A stretch of DNA of 64,000 bases from Agarophyton chilense (Eukaryota; Rhodophyta; Florideophyceae; Gracilariales; Gracilariaceae): NCBI GenBank assembly GCA_030374765.1, contig JARGXX010000001.1:744001-808000 (forward strand). The letters are read 5' to 3'. The position numbers were made by a program, and so were the translations under genes. Position 1 is the first letter of the stretch. The number at the start of each line of letters is the position of its first letter. Shown one piece after another: positions 43,120-52,110 of the stretch. The notes under the pieces are model-generated. The model was not told the DNA's origin. It did no database searches and saw only the letters and a program-made list of their open reading frames with translations.

Positions 43120-44493
43120 CGAACTTCCCACTTTCAGTACACTTTTGAGGGTTCTAATGCCCCCAGAGCAACATCGGTAACAAAACAGCAATGTGTACTA
43201 AGTGTAACAGGTAGACTCCCAACGATCCAATGCTTTTTGTGCGCACAGACACAATCTTATGGATTACTGGCAGAATACATGCAATCATGTCCAGAATTCA
43301 AAGAAAAAAGCATTGGTGCTGAGCAGCATTACCGAGCTCCACGGAAACTATGTAACGATGGACTTGCGATCTCTTCAGAACACTTGCAATCAGGTTGCGT
43401 TTCATCAATGGAATTGCAATTAATTACTATCCCCAATGTATGTACAGCGATGGCGCGCTCTTTGAGTAAATGCACTACGATGGAGCTTATGAACGCATCT
43501 TCCATCGCAAACTAACGACATAATCATCAGATGGCGACCTTTTACGCTCGAATAATAAACAAAGCTCACTTTACACCACCGAATCAACCAGATCTAGCCG
43601 TTGTTCATCACATGCAGTTATGATACTTGTACTTTCGGGGCATCGAGGTACGGGAAAAGGGGGAACGAGTTACAAAGCGAAGTCGGTATTCTAGCCTGGC
43701 AACTTGCATAGAACATGCATGCCACAAGAAGCAGACAGCCAGAGCAAAGTTAAAAATCTTTGGCCTTTCCTCCGGCACTAAGCGGGTTTACTTGACAACT
43801 ACCACATTCCAAGTTCCCTATGAAGGTCGATCGCTCTTTAGGTTGTATGTTTCGAGCTTGAATATGTGGAGCTTGAATGAAATTACAGTAGGGATAAACG
43901 GGAGACCTGACGAGAAGTTAGCGAGCGTCGATAGAGTCAGAAAACATACAGCGGCGGTTTCGTACGCGGCTAGCTAGTGCAATAATTTATCAGCTTCGCA
44001 AGCTACGATGGAGAAATGTGACGGGCAGTCGGGTCGACAAATTGATGACGACGTCGTCACTGCTGCCCTTTTTACGCCGAAGTTACTCTTCAAGACAAAA
44101 ACGGCCGAGGGGAGGCTCATAATCGAACGGGAAGATTCAAGAAGGGTATGTTGGTCGTCTGATAACCGACGGTAATATGGTGGGAAGTAGTCTGCTTCTC
44201 GTCGCCGTGTCTACGTGATGCGTAATTACAACTGCGTCTTGTATCAGACTCATGACAAGCTTTTAGTATAAAAAAGTTATTTCGATGGCGCACTCTTCCC
44301 GCCAGTCGAAGGCGTATACCAAGCTTGATGAGCCCAAGGGGAGTACGTGGAGCTACAGACGCACAGCACAGCACGCCAAAAAAGGCGTCTACCTGGGCCT
44401 CAACACCGCTTCGCTTTAGAAAGAGTGATATGAGAAAACGAGACAACGTGAGAAACAGGGGTACGTTTCCTAGTCTAACCAAGTGGATCGAAA
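40707..44493. other. long gene-poor interval
   Basis: No supported gene is present. Scattered frames such as 43627-43977 lack domains. Contents worth noting are an AT-rich patch at about 42350-42560 with TTAATTAA-like runs, a GA microsatellite at 43085-43117, and a few TTGCAA motifs near 43365-43425. Base composition rises to GC-rich at the right end, where the gene-dense part begins. Confidence 0.5.
43085..43117 (+). repeat. (AG)n microsatellite, about 16 units
   Basis: An uninterrupted AG dinucleotide run of 33 bases lies in intergenic DNA. Confidence 0.95.
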
Positions 44494-45885
44494 TCAGCGA
44501 AGAGTGGCAACCTCCCTCTTCACATCGGCGATCTCTTTCAGATTCTCACGCAGGAGAGATGAAGCAGTCCTGAACAAAAGCTTGATATCATCGACAGGCG
44601 ATACAGTTGCAACTGTCTTGTACAGGTATGAGTCAAAGGTGACGCGTTGCACATAATCGTCACCACACATCTCCACAAAGGCTTCCCTAGCCGGGTCGCT
44701 CCTGTAGAAGAGAGATTGCAGCACATCGAGAACCTTGTAGGTAGCCCAGTACTTCTTATCCCACAGCTTGATGTACAAGTTTTTGAGATCAGCCTCTGTG
44801 GGAACTACGGCTCCATTCTTGCTGGCTTGTACGACGGCTTCGGCGCACATTCGACCGCTCTTGGCAGCAAAGTAGATACCCTCGCCCGAGCACTTGGTGA
44901 CGTAGCCGGCGGCATCACCGACAAGGGCGACGCGTCCGTTGACGCGACGCGGCCTGGGGTGCTCAGGGATGGGGTGGGCCTCAACTCTAATGATCTTACC
45001 GCCTTCGAGACGGACGGCGGCACGATCACGAATGGCTTTTTGGTACTGCTTGATGGCAGGTCTGTTGATGACGGTACCAGTTCCAACGCCGACGTGATCA
45101 TACTTGGGGAAGACCCAAGCGTAGAAATCGGGAGATACATCGTCTCCGACGTACATCTCGGCAAGGTCTTCATAGTACTTCATCTTTTCATCGGGGATCT
45201 TGATGCGTTCTTGGAAGGCAATGGCGAAGTTGTAGTCACCAGCATCAATATCTCTTGCAACCCTGGAGTTGGCGCCGTCTGCTCCGATGACAATGTCGAA
45301 CTGCTGGGACTTGGACGGAGCCCTAGTGCTAGTAGCATTGGAGTAGTCCGAGTAATGGAGGGTATACTTGCCATCAGACGAGGAAGGAAGGTCAAGCTTG
45401 GTGACAAGTGCGTTGACGGCAGTAACGCCCAGCGCAACAGCACGATCTCTCAAAAAGGCGTCAAGAACCTCGCGACGAGTCATGCCAATGTACTCGTGAG
45501 GTTTGAGAGTCTTTCCGACGTCGACCTCAACATTTGTCGGGGAGATCATCTTCATCTTGCGAACCTTTCTATCAATGATTTCCGAAGGAAGGTCAAATTC
45601 CTCGACCATACACAGCGGAATTGCGCCACCACACGGCTTGCAATTGTCCATTTTCCTCTCGAAAAGCACTGTGTGAATGCCGGCCTTTGCCAGCGTCTCG
45701 GCGGCACACGCTCCGGCGGGGCCGCCGCCGACGACAGCGACGCGGATGGACATGACAACCGGGGCGGCAAGCGGCGACTGGCGGGCGACGAGCGAAGCGC
45801 CCGCGAAGGCACGACGCGCGCACAGCGGGGGCGGCGCGAAGGAGGAGGAGCGCATGGCGCCCGCAGCAGGAGTGACGAAAGCCAT
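44494..45885 (-). CDS. chlP: geranylgeranyl diphosphate/geranylgeranyl-chlorophyll reductase, plastid
   Basis: It reduces the geranylgeranyl chain to phytyl for chlorophyll and tocopherol, using NADPH and FAD, in the plastid. The N-terminus (MAFVTPAAGAMRSSSFAP) is rich in Ala, Ser and Arg with no acidic residue and looks like a transit peptide of about 45 residues; MAFV openings are familiar in red-algal plastid precursors. The mature part starts with the FAD-binding VAVVGGGPAGACAAETLA (about 49-66), followed by the family motif CKPCGGAIP, FDIVIGADGANSRVAR (about 196-211), VALVGDAAGYVTKCSGEG (about 319-336) and the conserved WDKKYWATYKVLDVLQ. The 463-aa length fits plant and algal ChlP. The frame is open about 20 codons further upstream, but the MAFV start gives a normal leader. 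Intronless. Confidence 0.95.
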   Translation of the reverse strand: MAFVTPAAGAMRSSSFAPPPLCARRAFAGASLVARQSPLAAPVVMSIRVAVVGGGPAGACAAETLAKAGIHTVLFERKMDNCKPCGGAIPLCMVEEFDLPSEIIDRKVRKMKMISPTNVEVDVGKTLKPHEYIGMTRREVLDAFLRDRAVALGVTAVNALVTKLDLPSSSDGKYTLHYSDYSNATSTRAPSKSQQFDIVIGADGANSRVARDIDAGDYNFAIAFQERIKIPDEKMKYYEDLAEMYVGDDVSPDFYAWVFPKYDHVGVGTGTVINRPAIKQYQKAIRDRAAVRLEGGKIIRVEAHPIPEHPRPRRVNGRVALVGDAAGYVTKCSGEGIYFAAKSGRMCAEAVVQASKNGAVVPTEADLKNLYIKLWDKKYWATYKVLDVLQSLFYRSDPAREAFVEMCGDDYVQRVTFDSYLYKTVATVSPVDDIKLLFRTASSLLRENLKEIADVKREVATLR

Positions 45886-46581
45886 AGGGAGCAAAGGCAA
45901 AGAAAGCACACACCAGCACCGACGATCTCGGACCCTGGACGGCAAGCGCGTATGAAGTTGCCGGCTAAGCGCAAGAGACTAACCGAAGGCGTGAGATACG
46001 GTCCACTAGCAAAGCAACGCGCTACGAGGGCATACAACCAACCTCAGACGCAGCGCAGCGCAGCGTCGCGGAGATAGCGTTCTCTCCCCCCGCCCACGAA
46101 TCTGCGGGCACCGCAGCATATCTACGCCAATCGGCACGCGCGCGCACAAGCGGCGCCCAGGAGCTCAGAGGGCAGGTGCGATCTTTTGCACGCGCGCCAC
46201 CCGTTCACCGCCACCCGTTCACCGCCGCTGCCTCCGATCTCCACGATGCGCCGCTCCTTGACCGTGCAGCAGAAGCCGCACGGTCCACATCCACTTCGCT
46301 ACAGTCGCTGTGCGCCCGTTGTCCACCTTGTCCACGACACCCACGTGTCCACACGATCGTCACGGCGCATGGGCTCGTACTCCTCTCCGCCGTAATGCAC
46401 CATTGCTCGTTGCGCCGTTTGTGAACTGCGAAGGTAGTCTATAAAGGGGCAAACAGCACAGAAGAGTACCCACCGGACCGTCACCGTTCAAGCTTCCCGT
46501 GCCGCTACAAGAGTTTTCACACTCGCAGCGTGTATATGTACAACCCAAGCAATGTCACTTTAATCAATCACCGCAAGCTGC

Positions 46582-46625
<44 letters not shown>

Positions 46626-46652
46626 ACGATCAAAACTGTAGCACCAACGCCT
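45886..46652. other. upstream region of chlP with a (CAA) repeat
   Basis: This is the spacer between the chlP start and the end of the cyclin gene, both on the minus strand. It holds a 14-bp tandem CACCCGTTCACCGC near 46198-46225 and the CAA microsatellite at 46581-46625. The chlP promoter should lie here, but I see no clear TATA box. Confidence 0.5.
46581..46625 (+). repeat. (CAA)15 microsatellite
   Basis: Fifteen CAA units lie just after the cyclin stop, so they read as a TTG run in its probable 3' untranslated region. The plus-strand poly-Gln frame over it is a shadow. Confidence 0.9.
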
Positions 46653-47774
46653 TCACCACCAGCCGCTTGCAAGCGCCCCTTCCGCGCGCGCGTGCGTCGA
46701 CCAAATGCTAGGGCGTACGCCAAGGCCGCCGGCCACCACGCCGCCACGCACCACGCAGCGCTCGTCACCCCAGCCATCATCGTTTGCGCGGCGCCAGTGC
46801 GGCGCTGCAGCAGGCACGTAGCGCCATATACCGCCGCCAAGCGCCTCGCACGCCTGGGCGCCGTGCTCAGTGTCAGCGCGAATGGTGGTGACGGAGCGTG
46901 CGCGCTGGCGCTGCACGAGCTGCAATTGCACGCTGGCCAGCGCGTGCAGAACAGGGCGCGAATGGTGTATGTGCGCTCGAGCGCATTGCACGTCCAGTGC
47001 GGACGCTTGCGCTAAGTCACACACTTGGCGCTGACGCAGCGTGTGCAACACGGCCAGCCCGGTGGGTGAGTGGATGGCGGTCGACATGAGCGCGATCTGT
47101 GCGTCGCGAAACTGTTCAGTGCTAATAAACGTGTCGTAGTGCATGGTGCGCAAGAACAGAAGCTCCAGTGTGTTGAGCTCATGCACGCCAATTCCAAACA
47201 CGCTGGAGAAGAAGCGCGACGACACGTAGTGGTCCTCATGGAACTTGACTGCCAGCATGACAGCAACGGCAAACATCTTGTGCACATTGGCGCTGCGCAC
47301 AAACAAGGACGGCGCAGCAGCCACCAGACGGTCCACGTACACGCAGGCCGACACCAGCACACAATTAGAAGCATTAGTGAGTTGAAACACGCGCGTAACA
47401 AAGCAATGCAACGGCAAATTAGGCGCGACCAAATGGAACGGGCACGGAACGCAGTCAAGCGCGGCAGCAAACACCTCGGCGAAGAAGCGCGGACGCACAT
47501 GAGACAAGAGCGGCAACGGAACGGCGCGCGCCACGGCCGGCAGCGCAAGCGACTCACGCGAGGATGCGGCCAGGGCCACAAGCGTATCACCGGCTTGCAC
47601 ACGCGCAAGCAATGCGGTTTTAACGACGAGCAGAAGCGCGGTGACGCAGTTGACGAGAGGATAGCGACCGTGCGGCGCGGGCGACGCGGCACGTTCCGAG
47701 CTGTGCGACGCGCTGTCACCAGACGTGACGGGCGTGGTAAGCGCCAGCGGTAGGTCGCTGCTAGTGAACACCAT
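46653..47774 (-). CDS. PHO80-like / U-type (P-type) cyclin, 373 aa
   Basis: The cyclin domain spans about residues 95-225. It contains the PHO80-type signature LPLHCFVTRVFQLTNAS followed by CVYVDRLVA, the helix HKMFAVAVMLAVKFHEDHYV and the turn VHELNTLELLFLRTMHYD. Such cyclins partner PHO85-like or CDKA kinases and link phosphate, sugar or cell-cycle signals; the kinase partner here is unknown. The start MVFTSSDLPLAL is chosen because upstream codons in the same open frame (to 48143) are low-complexity Gly/Ala/Pro. The 140-residue C-terminal extension is Arg/Ala/Gly-rich, lacks domains, and might be partly mis-set by a sequencing shift or be genuinely disordered. Intronless, in tandem with chlP and the transporter on the minus strand. 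Confidence 0.8.
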   Translation of the reverse strand: MVFTSSDLPLALTTPVTSGDSASHSSERAASPAPHGRYPLVNCVTALLLVVKTALLARVQAGDTLVALAASSRESLALPAVARAVPLPLLSHVRPRFFAEVFAAALDCVPCPFHLVAPNLPLHCFVTRVFQLTNASNCVLVSACVYVDRLVAAAPSLFVRSANVHKMFAVAVMLAVKFHEDHYVSSRFFSSVFGIGVHELNTLELLFLRTMHYDTFISTEQFRDAQIALMSTAIHSPTGLAVLHTLRQRQVCDLAQASALDVQCARAHIHHSRPVLHALASVQLQLVQRQRARSVTTIRADTEHGAQACEALGGGIWRYVPAAAPHWRRANDDGWGDERCVVRGGVVAGGLGVRPSIWSTHARAEGALASGWW

Positions 47775-48226
47775 GGCAGCGGGCGGGGCGCGCAGGGCAG
47801 GGGGCAATTGCGGCGGCGGCGGCGGAGGAGTCGGCGACCAACAAGGCAGACCAAGCTTCAGCAGCAAAGCGCCGCACGCACTGCGACGCGCGTCATGAGT
47901 CGCGCGGACAACGACGCGCTCCGCGCGGCGGAGAGTGGCAGCGCGCACCGAATCGGCGGCGGCGACGGCAACGGCGTCGGCAACGGCGTCGGTAACGGTG
48001 TTAAGAACGGCGGAAATAACCCAGAACTCGCGTAGCCGTACGCCGTCGCCGCTCGCCTCTTGTACTGTCGCGTGCGGCGTGCTGCCGCCGCCGCCGCCGC
48101 TGCCACCGCCGCTGCTGCGTGGCTTGCATGCTGTTGCTCGCACGTCGGCCCGTGTTTCGGGGGGGGCTTACGCACACCAAACGTGGACGCGTGGACGCGT
48201 GGACGCGTGTGGACAAGGGTAACAGA
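47775..48226. other. short GC-rich spacer between transporter and cyclin genes
   Basis: It holds the probable cyclin promoter and 5' leader and the transporter's 3' end. A GTGGACGCG unit is repeated about three times at 48183-48210. The low-complexity CCG/GCC runs at 48085-48115 explain the long open frames on both strands. Confidence 0.5.
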
Positions 48227-49318
48227 TCAGGATCGGAAAGTGGTCATGATCGGCAAGTCATGATCGCGGCAAGGAAGGTTCAGTTGGGCGGCGGGACGGG
48301 CGTGCTTGAGCGCGACGGCGACGGCGGCGGCGGCCACCAGCAGCACGCCGCACGCCATGCGCGGCGTGAGGCGCTCGCGCAGCGCAGCCGCGCCCGCGAC
48401 GGCACTCAGCGGCGCCGCCAAGTTCTGCACCACCACGGCGGCCGCCACGTTACTGCGCTGCAGCGCGCGTACCCCCAGACACTGACTGCCGAAGCCGCAC
48501 GCCGCCGCCGCCATCGCCGCCGCCATCGCCTCCCACCGTCGCTCCCCCGTCCGCGTGGCGCCGTCGTCGTCATCCCCGCCGCCCAGAACACACGCCAGCC
48601 CCAACAGCGCCGTCTCGAACGCCGCCACGTGCTGCAGCCAGTCGCAACGCGCGCCCACGCGCCGCACCAACACCTGGCTGCACGCCAGCAGCACCGCGGA
48701 TAGAAGCGCTAGCGTTGCGCCGTGCGCTATGGCGCGTGGCTCATTGTTGCTGCCGCTTGTGTCGCCCGTCCAGGATACCAGCGCCACGCCCGCGGCGCAC
48801 GTCGCCACGCCTGCCCAATCCGTGCCGTCCACGCGCTCGCGCACGAACACCATCCCCAGTAGCACGCTTACCAGCGGGCAGCACGCCGCCACTGTCATCA
48901 CCACTGCCACGGGCGCCGCTCGCAGCGCCGCATACAGGCTGTATGACGACGCACTGGCCAGCCCCGCGCGCACCGCCAGAGTCACCCACTGCACGTCGCC
49001 ATTGTCGCCGTCGTCATTGTCGCCGTCGTCATTGTCGCCGTCGTCATTGTCGCGACCGCCACCGCGCACCAGCGCCAGCAGCAGCAGCAGCGGCGCCGTC
49101 ACCAGCGGCCGCACAAACACCGCGCGCGACACGGGCAGCGACAGCGAGCCCACCGCGAAGCGCAGCAGCACCGACTGCACGGCCACGCACACGGCGCTAG
49201 CGCCCATAAGCGCCAGCGGCCGCGCCCCTCCATTGTGTTCTTTCTCGTCGACGTCATCGTCGTCGCCGCCACCGCCGCGCATCTCATCTGCCACGCTATC
49301 ACCACGCGTCGTCGCCAT
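48227..49318 (-). CDS. EamA/DMT-family membrane transporter, 363 aa
   Basis: From MATTRGDSVADEMRGG there is a short acidic cytosolic head, then about ten hydrophobic spans in two halves, as in drug/metabolite transporters. Landmarks are ALMGASAVCVAVQSVLLRF (span 1), ASSYSLYAALRAAPVAVVMT (spans 3-4, EamA-like), LLGMVFVRERVDGTDWAGV with the conserved Glu-Arg, and in the second half NVAAAVVVQNLAAPLSAVAG then LRERLTPRMACGVLLV. A loop after span 2 carries a tandem GDNDD repeat. The substrate is not deducible; relatives move nucleotide sugars, triose phosphates, amino acids or purines. No plastid leader is evident. It is divergent from the Ser-rich gene on the other strand. Confidence 0.8.
   Translation of the reverse strand: MATTRGDSVADEMRGGGGDDDDVDEKEHNGGARPLALMGASAVCVAVQSVLLRFAVGSLSLPVSRAVFVRPLVTAPLLLLLALVRGGGRDNDDGDNDDGDNDDGDNGDVQWVTLAVRAGLASASSYSLYAALRAAPVAVVMTVAACCPLVSVLLGMVFVRERVDGTDWAGVATCAAGVALVSWTGDTSGSNNEPRAIAHGATLALLSAVLLACSQVLVRRVGARCDWLQHVAAFETALLGLACVLGGGDDDDGATRTGERRWEAMAAAMAAAACGFGSQCLGVRALQRSNVAAAVVVQNLAAPLSAVAGAAALRERLTPRMACGVLLVAAAAVAVALKHARPAAQLNLPCRDHDLPIMTTFRS
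49000..49053 (-). repeat. 15-bp tandem repeat, three and a half units
   Basis: CATTGTCGCCGTCGT is repeated in frame within the transporter gene, coding the acidic GDNDD units in a loop between predicted membrane spans. Confidence 0.9.
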
Positions 49319-49642
49319 CGCGCAAGCGCATTCCAGCTCGCATCCTTTCTTATCTCGTTGTAGCTTTGGCAGCGCGAGCCACGTGTGCAACGCACGCATT
49401 GTGCTGTCCCACACGTGGACACGTTGTGGGTGCCGCTGTCCGTCACGGGGGGCACGCGTATGTACTCGCCGCCGCGTGCGCGTCCGTTTAAAGCGCGTCG
49501 CGCCCGCACGATGCAGCCCGTCCATCGCCCGGTCCTTCCCACCCGTCCTTGGTGCCGCCACCAGCTCGCCCACCTCTGCCCAACTCTCCCCCCTCGCCCG
49601 TCGCTGCTAACTTTTCGCTCATTTTGTTTACATCCCCCCATC
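49319..49642. promoter_or_regulatory. divergent promoter region of the transporter and the Ser-rich gene
   Basis: About 320 bases separate two divergent start codons. The stretch before 49643 is C/T-rich (CAACTCTCCCCCCTCGCCC and similar), a style also seen in front of the glycyl-tRNA synthetase ATG. No TATA box is visible. Confidence 0.5.
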
Positions 49643-49987
49643 ATGGCACACTTCTCGCACCCCGATGACTGGACCATCTTTCACATCGCTGAGCGCGGAA
49701 CTTCCACCAGTTCCTACTCGCTCAAGAGCGGCTTGGATGATGCCATGTCGTCGCACCACCCTGCCTCGCACTCGCCCTTCAAGCCCAAGGTGCTTCCTCG
49801 TGATGCAAACTCGGAGGACGCCAAGCTGCTCGACTCGCTCGCTTTTTCCTCCTCCAAATCGAAGCACAGCCGCAGCCCCAAAAGCCACTCTCACGCCGCC
49901 CCGCCCAAGTCATCCAAGTCGAGTAGCTCGTCGTCGAGCTCCAAGAGCGCCTCATCGCGCTCATCCCGCCCCAGAAAGACCGCCTGA
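49643..49987 (+). CDS. small serine-rich protein, 114 aa
   Basis: The N-terminal half (MAHFSHPDDWTIFHIAERG, then SSYSLKSGLDDAM and AKLLDSLAFSS) looks like a short structured or motif-bearing segment. The C-terminal half is Ser/Lys/Arg-rich with an Ser run (SSSSSSSSK) and resembles a phosphorylatable, RS-like tail. There is no signal peptide or membrane span. It is probably a nuclear or cytosolic small protein; no family was recognised. The ATG follows a C-rich tract typical of the neighbouring genes, and the codon use fits the GC-rich context. Confidence 0.65.
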   Translation: MAHFSHPDDWTIFHIAERGTSTSSYSLKSGLDDAMSSHHPASHSPFKPKVLPRDANSEDAKLLDSLAFSSSKSKHSRSPKSHSHAAPPKSSKSSSSSSSSKSASSRSSRPRKTA

Positions 49988-52106
49988 CAGTCGCCCATCG
50001 CCCTCGTGCTAGGTCTCCTTGGGTATGTTGTATGATTTCGCTCCACACATGACTCGTGCATGCTGTCTTTTTGTCGTGCGCGTTATTGTTGTTATGGCAA
50101 TGTTGTTCACGTTCCCATCTCATCACCATCTCTTATCACTTATCCCTTCCTTCCCCACTTGCCCTCCCCTCGAGCCTCGTACTTATTGTGCGTGCGTGTG
50201 CCTGGTGGCGCCCCGGAAACAGCACCGGGCTGCCGCCTATCTCCGTTGTCTGTCACCCAAGCCGGTTTGTTGTTTGTGTGCACTCCGCACATCCCTCTGT
50301 CATATTTCTTTTCCTCCACGCTCGTTGTTCACCCCCCTTCGCCCTCTTTTTTCCCTTGGCCTCCGCTTCGCCCTTCTCACGCGTGTGTGTGTGTGTGGCT
50401 GTTGTAGCCGTTGGCACGTGCTAACGCGGTAAGCACCCGTCGCAAGCCAAGTGGCTACAGTGTGTTTTCGTACCGAGACTAGTCAAACGTTAACGGTATC
50501 GAAACAACATAGACAGCGTCAACACTCAAAAAACTCGCGCAAGCGGCGTGGCGCTGCGTCCGACACATTTACAGGAAAGAAACAAATTGTATCTCGAAAC
50601 ATCGCTTTCTCGCCCAACTCGAAAACTAAAAAGTAAACCAAATATGAATATGTTGAATACTCTTGCAGACTGTCCATCGCCGACTCGCCGATGTGGGGGG
50701 CGTGTCATTGCACATTTGGCGTCAACGACCGCTGGAGGCGTATCACGCGGTGTCTCATCATACAATGCACGTGATGTTGTTGTCCTCCCCGCTCACACGT
50801 CCGTCCCGCGCCCCACCCCCCCGCTGCGTCGCCATGCTGCGCTTGCTGTGCGCAGAGCACCTGCGCCGTGCGCACGCGCCACGCGTGCGCCACGCGTGCG
50901 CCACGCGTGCGCCACGCGTGCGCCACGCGTGCGCCACGCGTACGTCACGCGTACGTCGCCATGTGTCCATGTTGCGTGCACGTCGCCCACAGCGAGTCTG
51001 TCTACGCCCGCTGCTGCAATTGCGACAGCCTATCTTGCGCCACGGACAGCCACCCGTCGCCCCCTTTCTCACCGCTTTCTTTCTCTCATGTGTTTGCGTC
51101 TTCGTCTCATTTTGCAAGTCGATACCACACACACGTCATCATTGCCGCGCGCCGCGCCGCACCGCACCGCGCCGCACCGCACGCCTTTTTGTGATGTGAA
51201 TCGTGTCGTGGTCACAAAATTCCCACTCCCCCCCTCTCTCAACCATCCAGAATGACCGTTTGGAATTCTGTTGGTCCTGTCCGTCTCTCGAGTGTCGCAG
51301 GTGACCGCCCTAAACACGCGCCCGCACTATCCCCACCCACAGTTTTTTTTCTCTCTCTGTCTTGTGTGCCCGTCAGCAGCGCGTTGCTGCCCCGCGAGCC
51401 CTGCGCCTGCGCGCGTCGACGGCGCTCGCCGCCCCAAGTGTCTTCCAACGTCCGTTTGTGATCTCCGCTCGAGTGATATTGCCCAATTTCGTCGGTTTAC
51501 AGTGTCAGCACACCACACAGCGTGCTGTCGCAATCAACTAAAGCGCTGTCACGGCAAGTTGGTCGTGGGTGCCCGTCGGGCACTTCGCTGTTCATTAACT
51601 CGATAATGTGCGCTACATGTGTGTGCCACTTCTTTTTCGGAGTAGATGCGGTGGTTTGTACTCGATACTATGCGAACGGCCTCCACATCAAGTTGATGCG
51701 ATGCTCACGCGATGCACAACCCTGTGGGAGCAACGTACAGCGAGGCATGCGCGTCCCCGACGTGTGTGTCGCGCGTGCCCCGTCCGTCGCTCCGAGCGTA
51801 GCCACAAGCACAACAACATCGACTGGACACGTGTGCCATGTAACACGTGTGCCATGTGGCGAGGGTGTTTTGGAGTGCCACGTGGACACACATGTCATTC
51901 CACAGCAAGGTATTGTCGCGCTGTCACTGCTGTACCACGCTCTAACGTCGGCTGCGCTGTCGCAGTGTGCTGCCCATCGCTACCGTCGTGATGGACTGCG
52001 CGTACACGTCGACGTCAGGTTGGTTGCCCATCGCCGCCCCGCGCTTCTTCATCACTCGACGCGCTGCGCGTCACCATCTCCCCCTCGCCACAGTCAGCAA
52101 CTCACC
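49988..52106. other. 2.1-kb spacer before glycyl-tRNA synthetase
   Basis: No gene is supported. It contains C/T-rich tracts, a 12-bp array at 50879-50960, CCGCACCGCG-type low complexity at 51155-51185, and the start-overlapping upstream frame at 51991-52110. Many overlapping long frames here come from high GC content and tandem repeats. Confidence 0.5.
50879..50960. repeat. 12-bp tandem array CCACGCGTGCGC
   Basis: Five perfect units are followed by two variants with ACGCGTACGT. Each unit contains the palindrome ACGCGT. It lies in intergenic DNA about 1.1 kb before the glycyl-tRNA synthetase start. Confidence 0.9.
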
Positions 52107-52110
52107 ATGA
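51991..52110 (+). promoter_or_regulatory. upstream frame overlapping the GlyRS start (39 codons)
   Basis: An ATG at 51991 opens a 39-codon frame (MDCAYTSTSGWLPIAAP) whose TGA overlaps the main ATG at 52107 in the form ATGA. If the leader includes this ATG, scanning ribosomes would meet it first, and the coding start would depend on leaky scanning or reinitiation. Whether it is transcribed is not known. Confidence 0.35.

Noticed and set aside
43627-43977. 116-codon plus-strand frame in the gene-poor region
   Set aside because: It has no domain, signal or neighbour support, and its length is within chance for the composition.
44647-46077. 476-codon plus-strand frame over chlP
   Set aside because: It is the antisense shadow of a well-recognised reductase gene in GC-rich DNA.
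48555-49610. 351-codon plus-strand Ser/Pro frame
   Set aside because: It is antisense to the DMT transporter, which has membrane spans and family motifs; the plus-strand translation is low-complexity.
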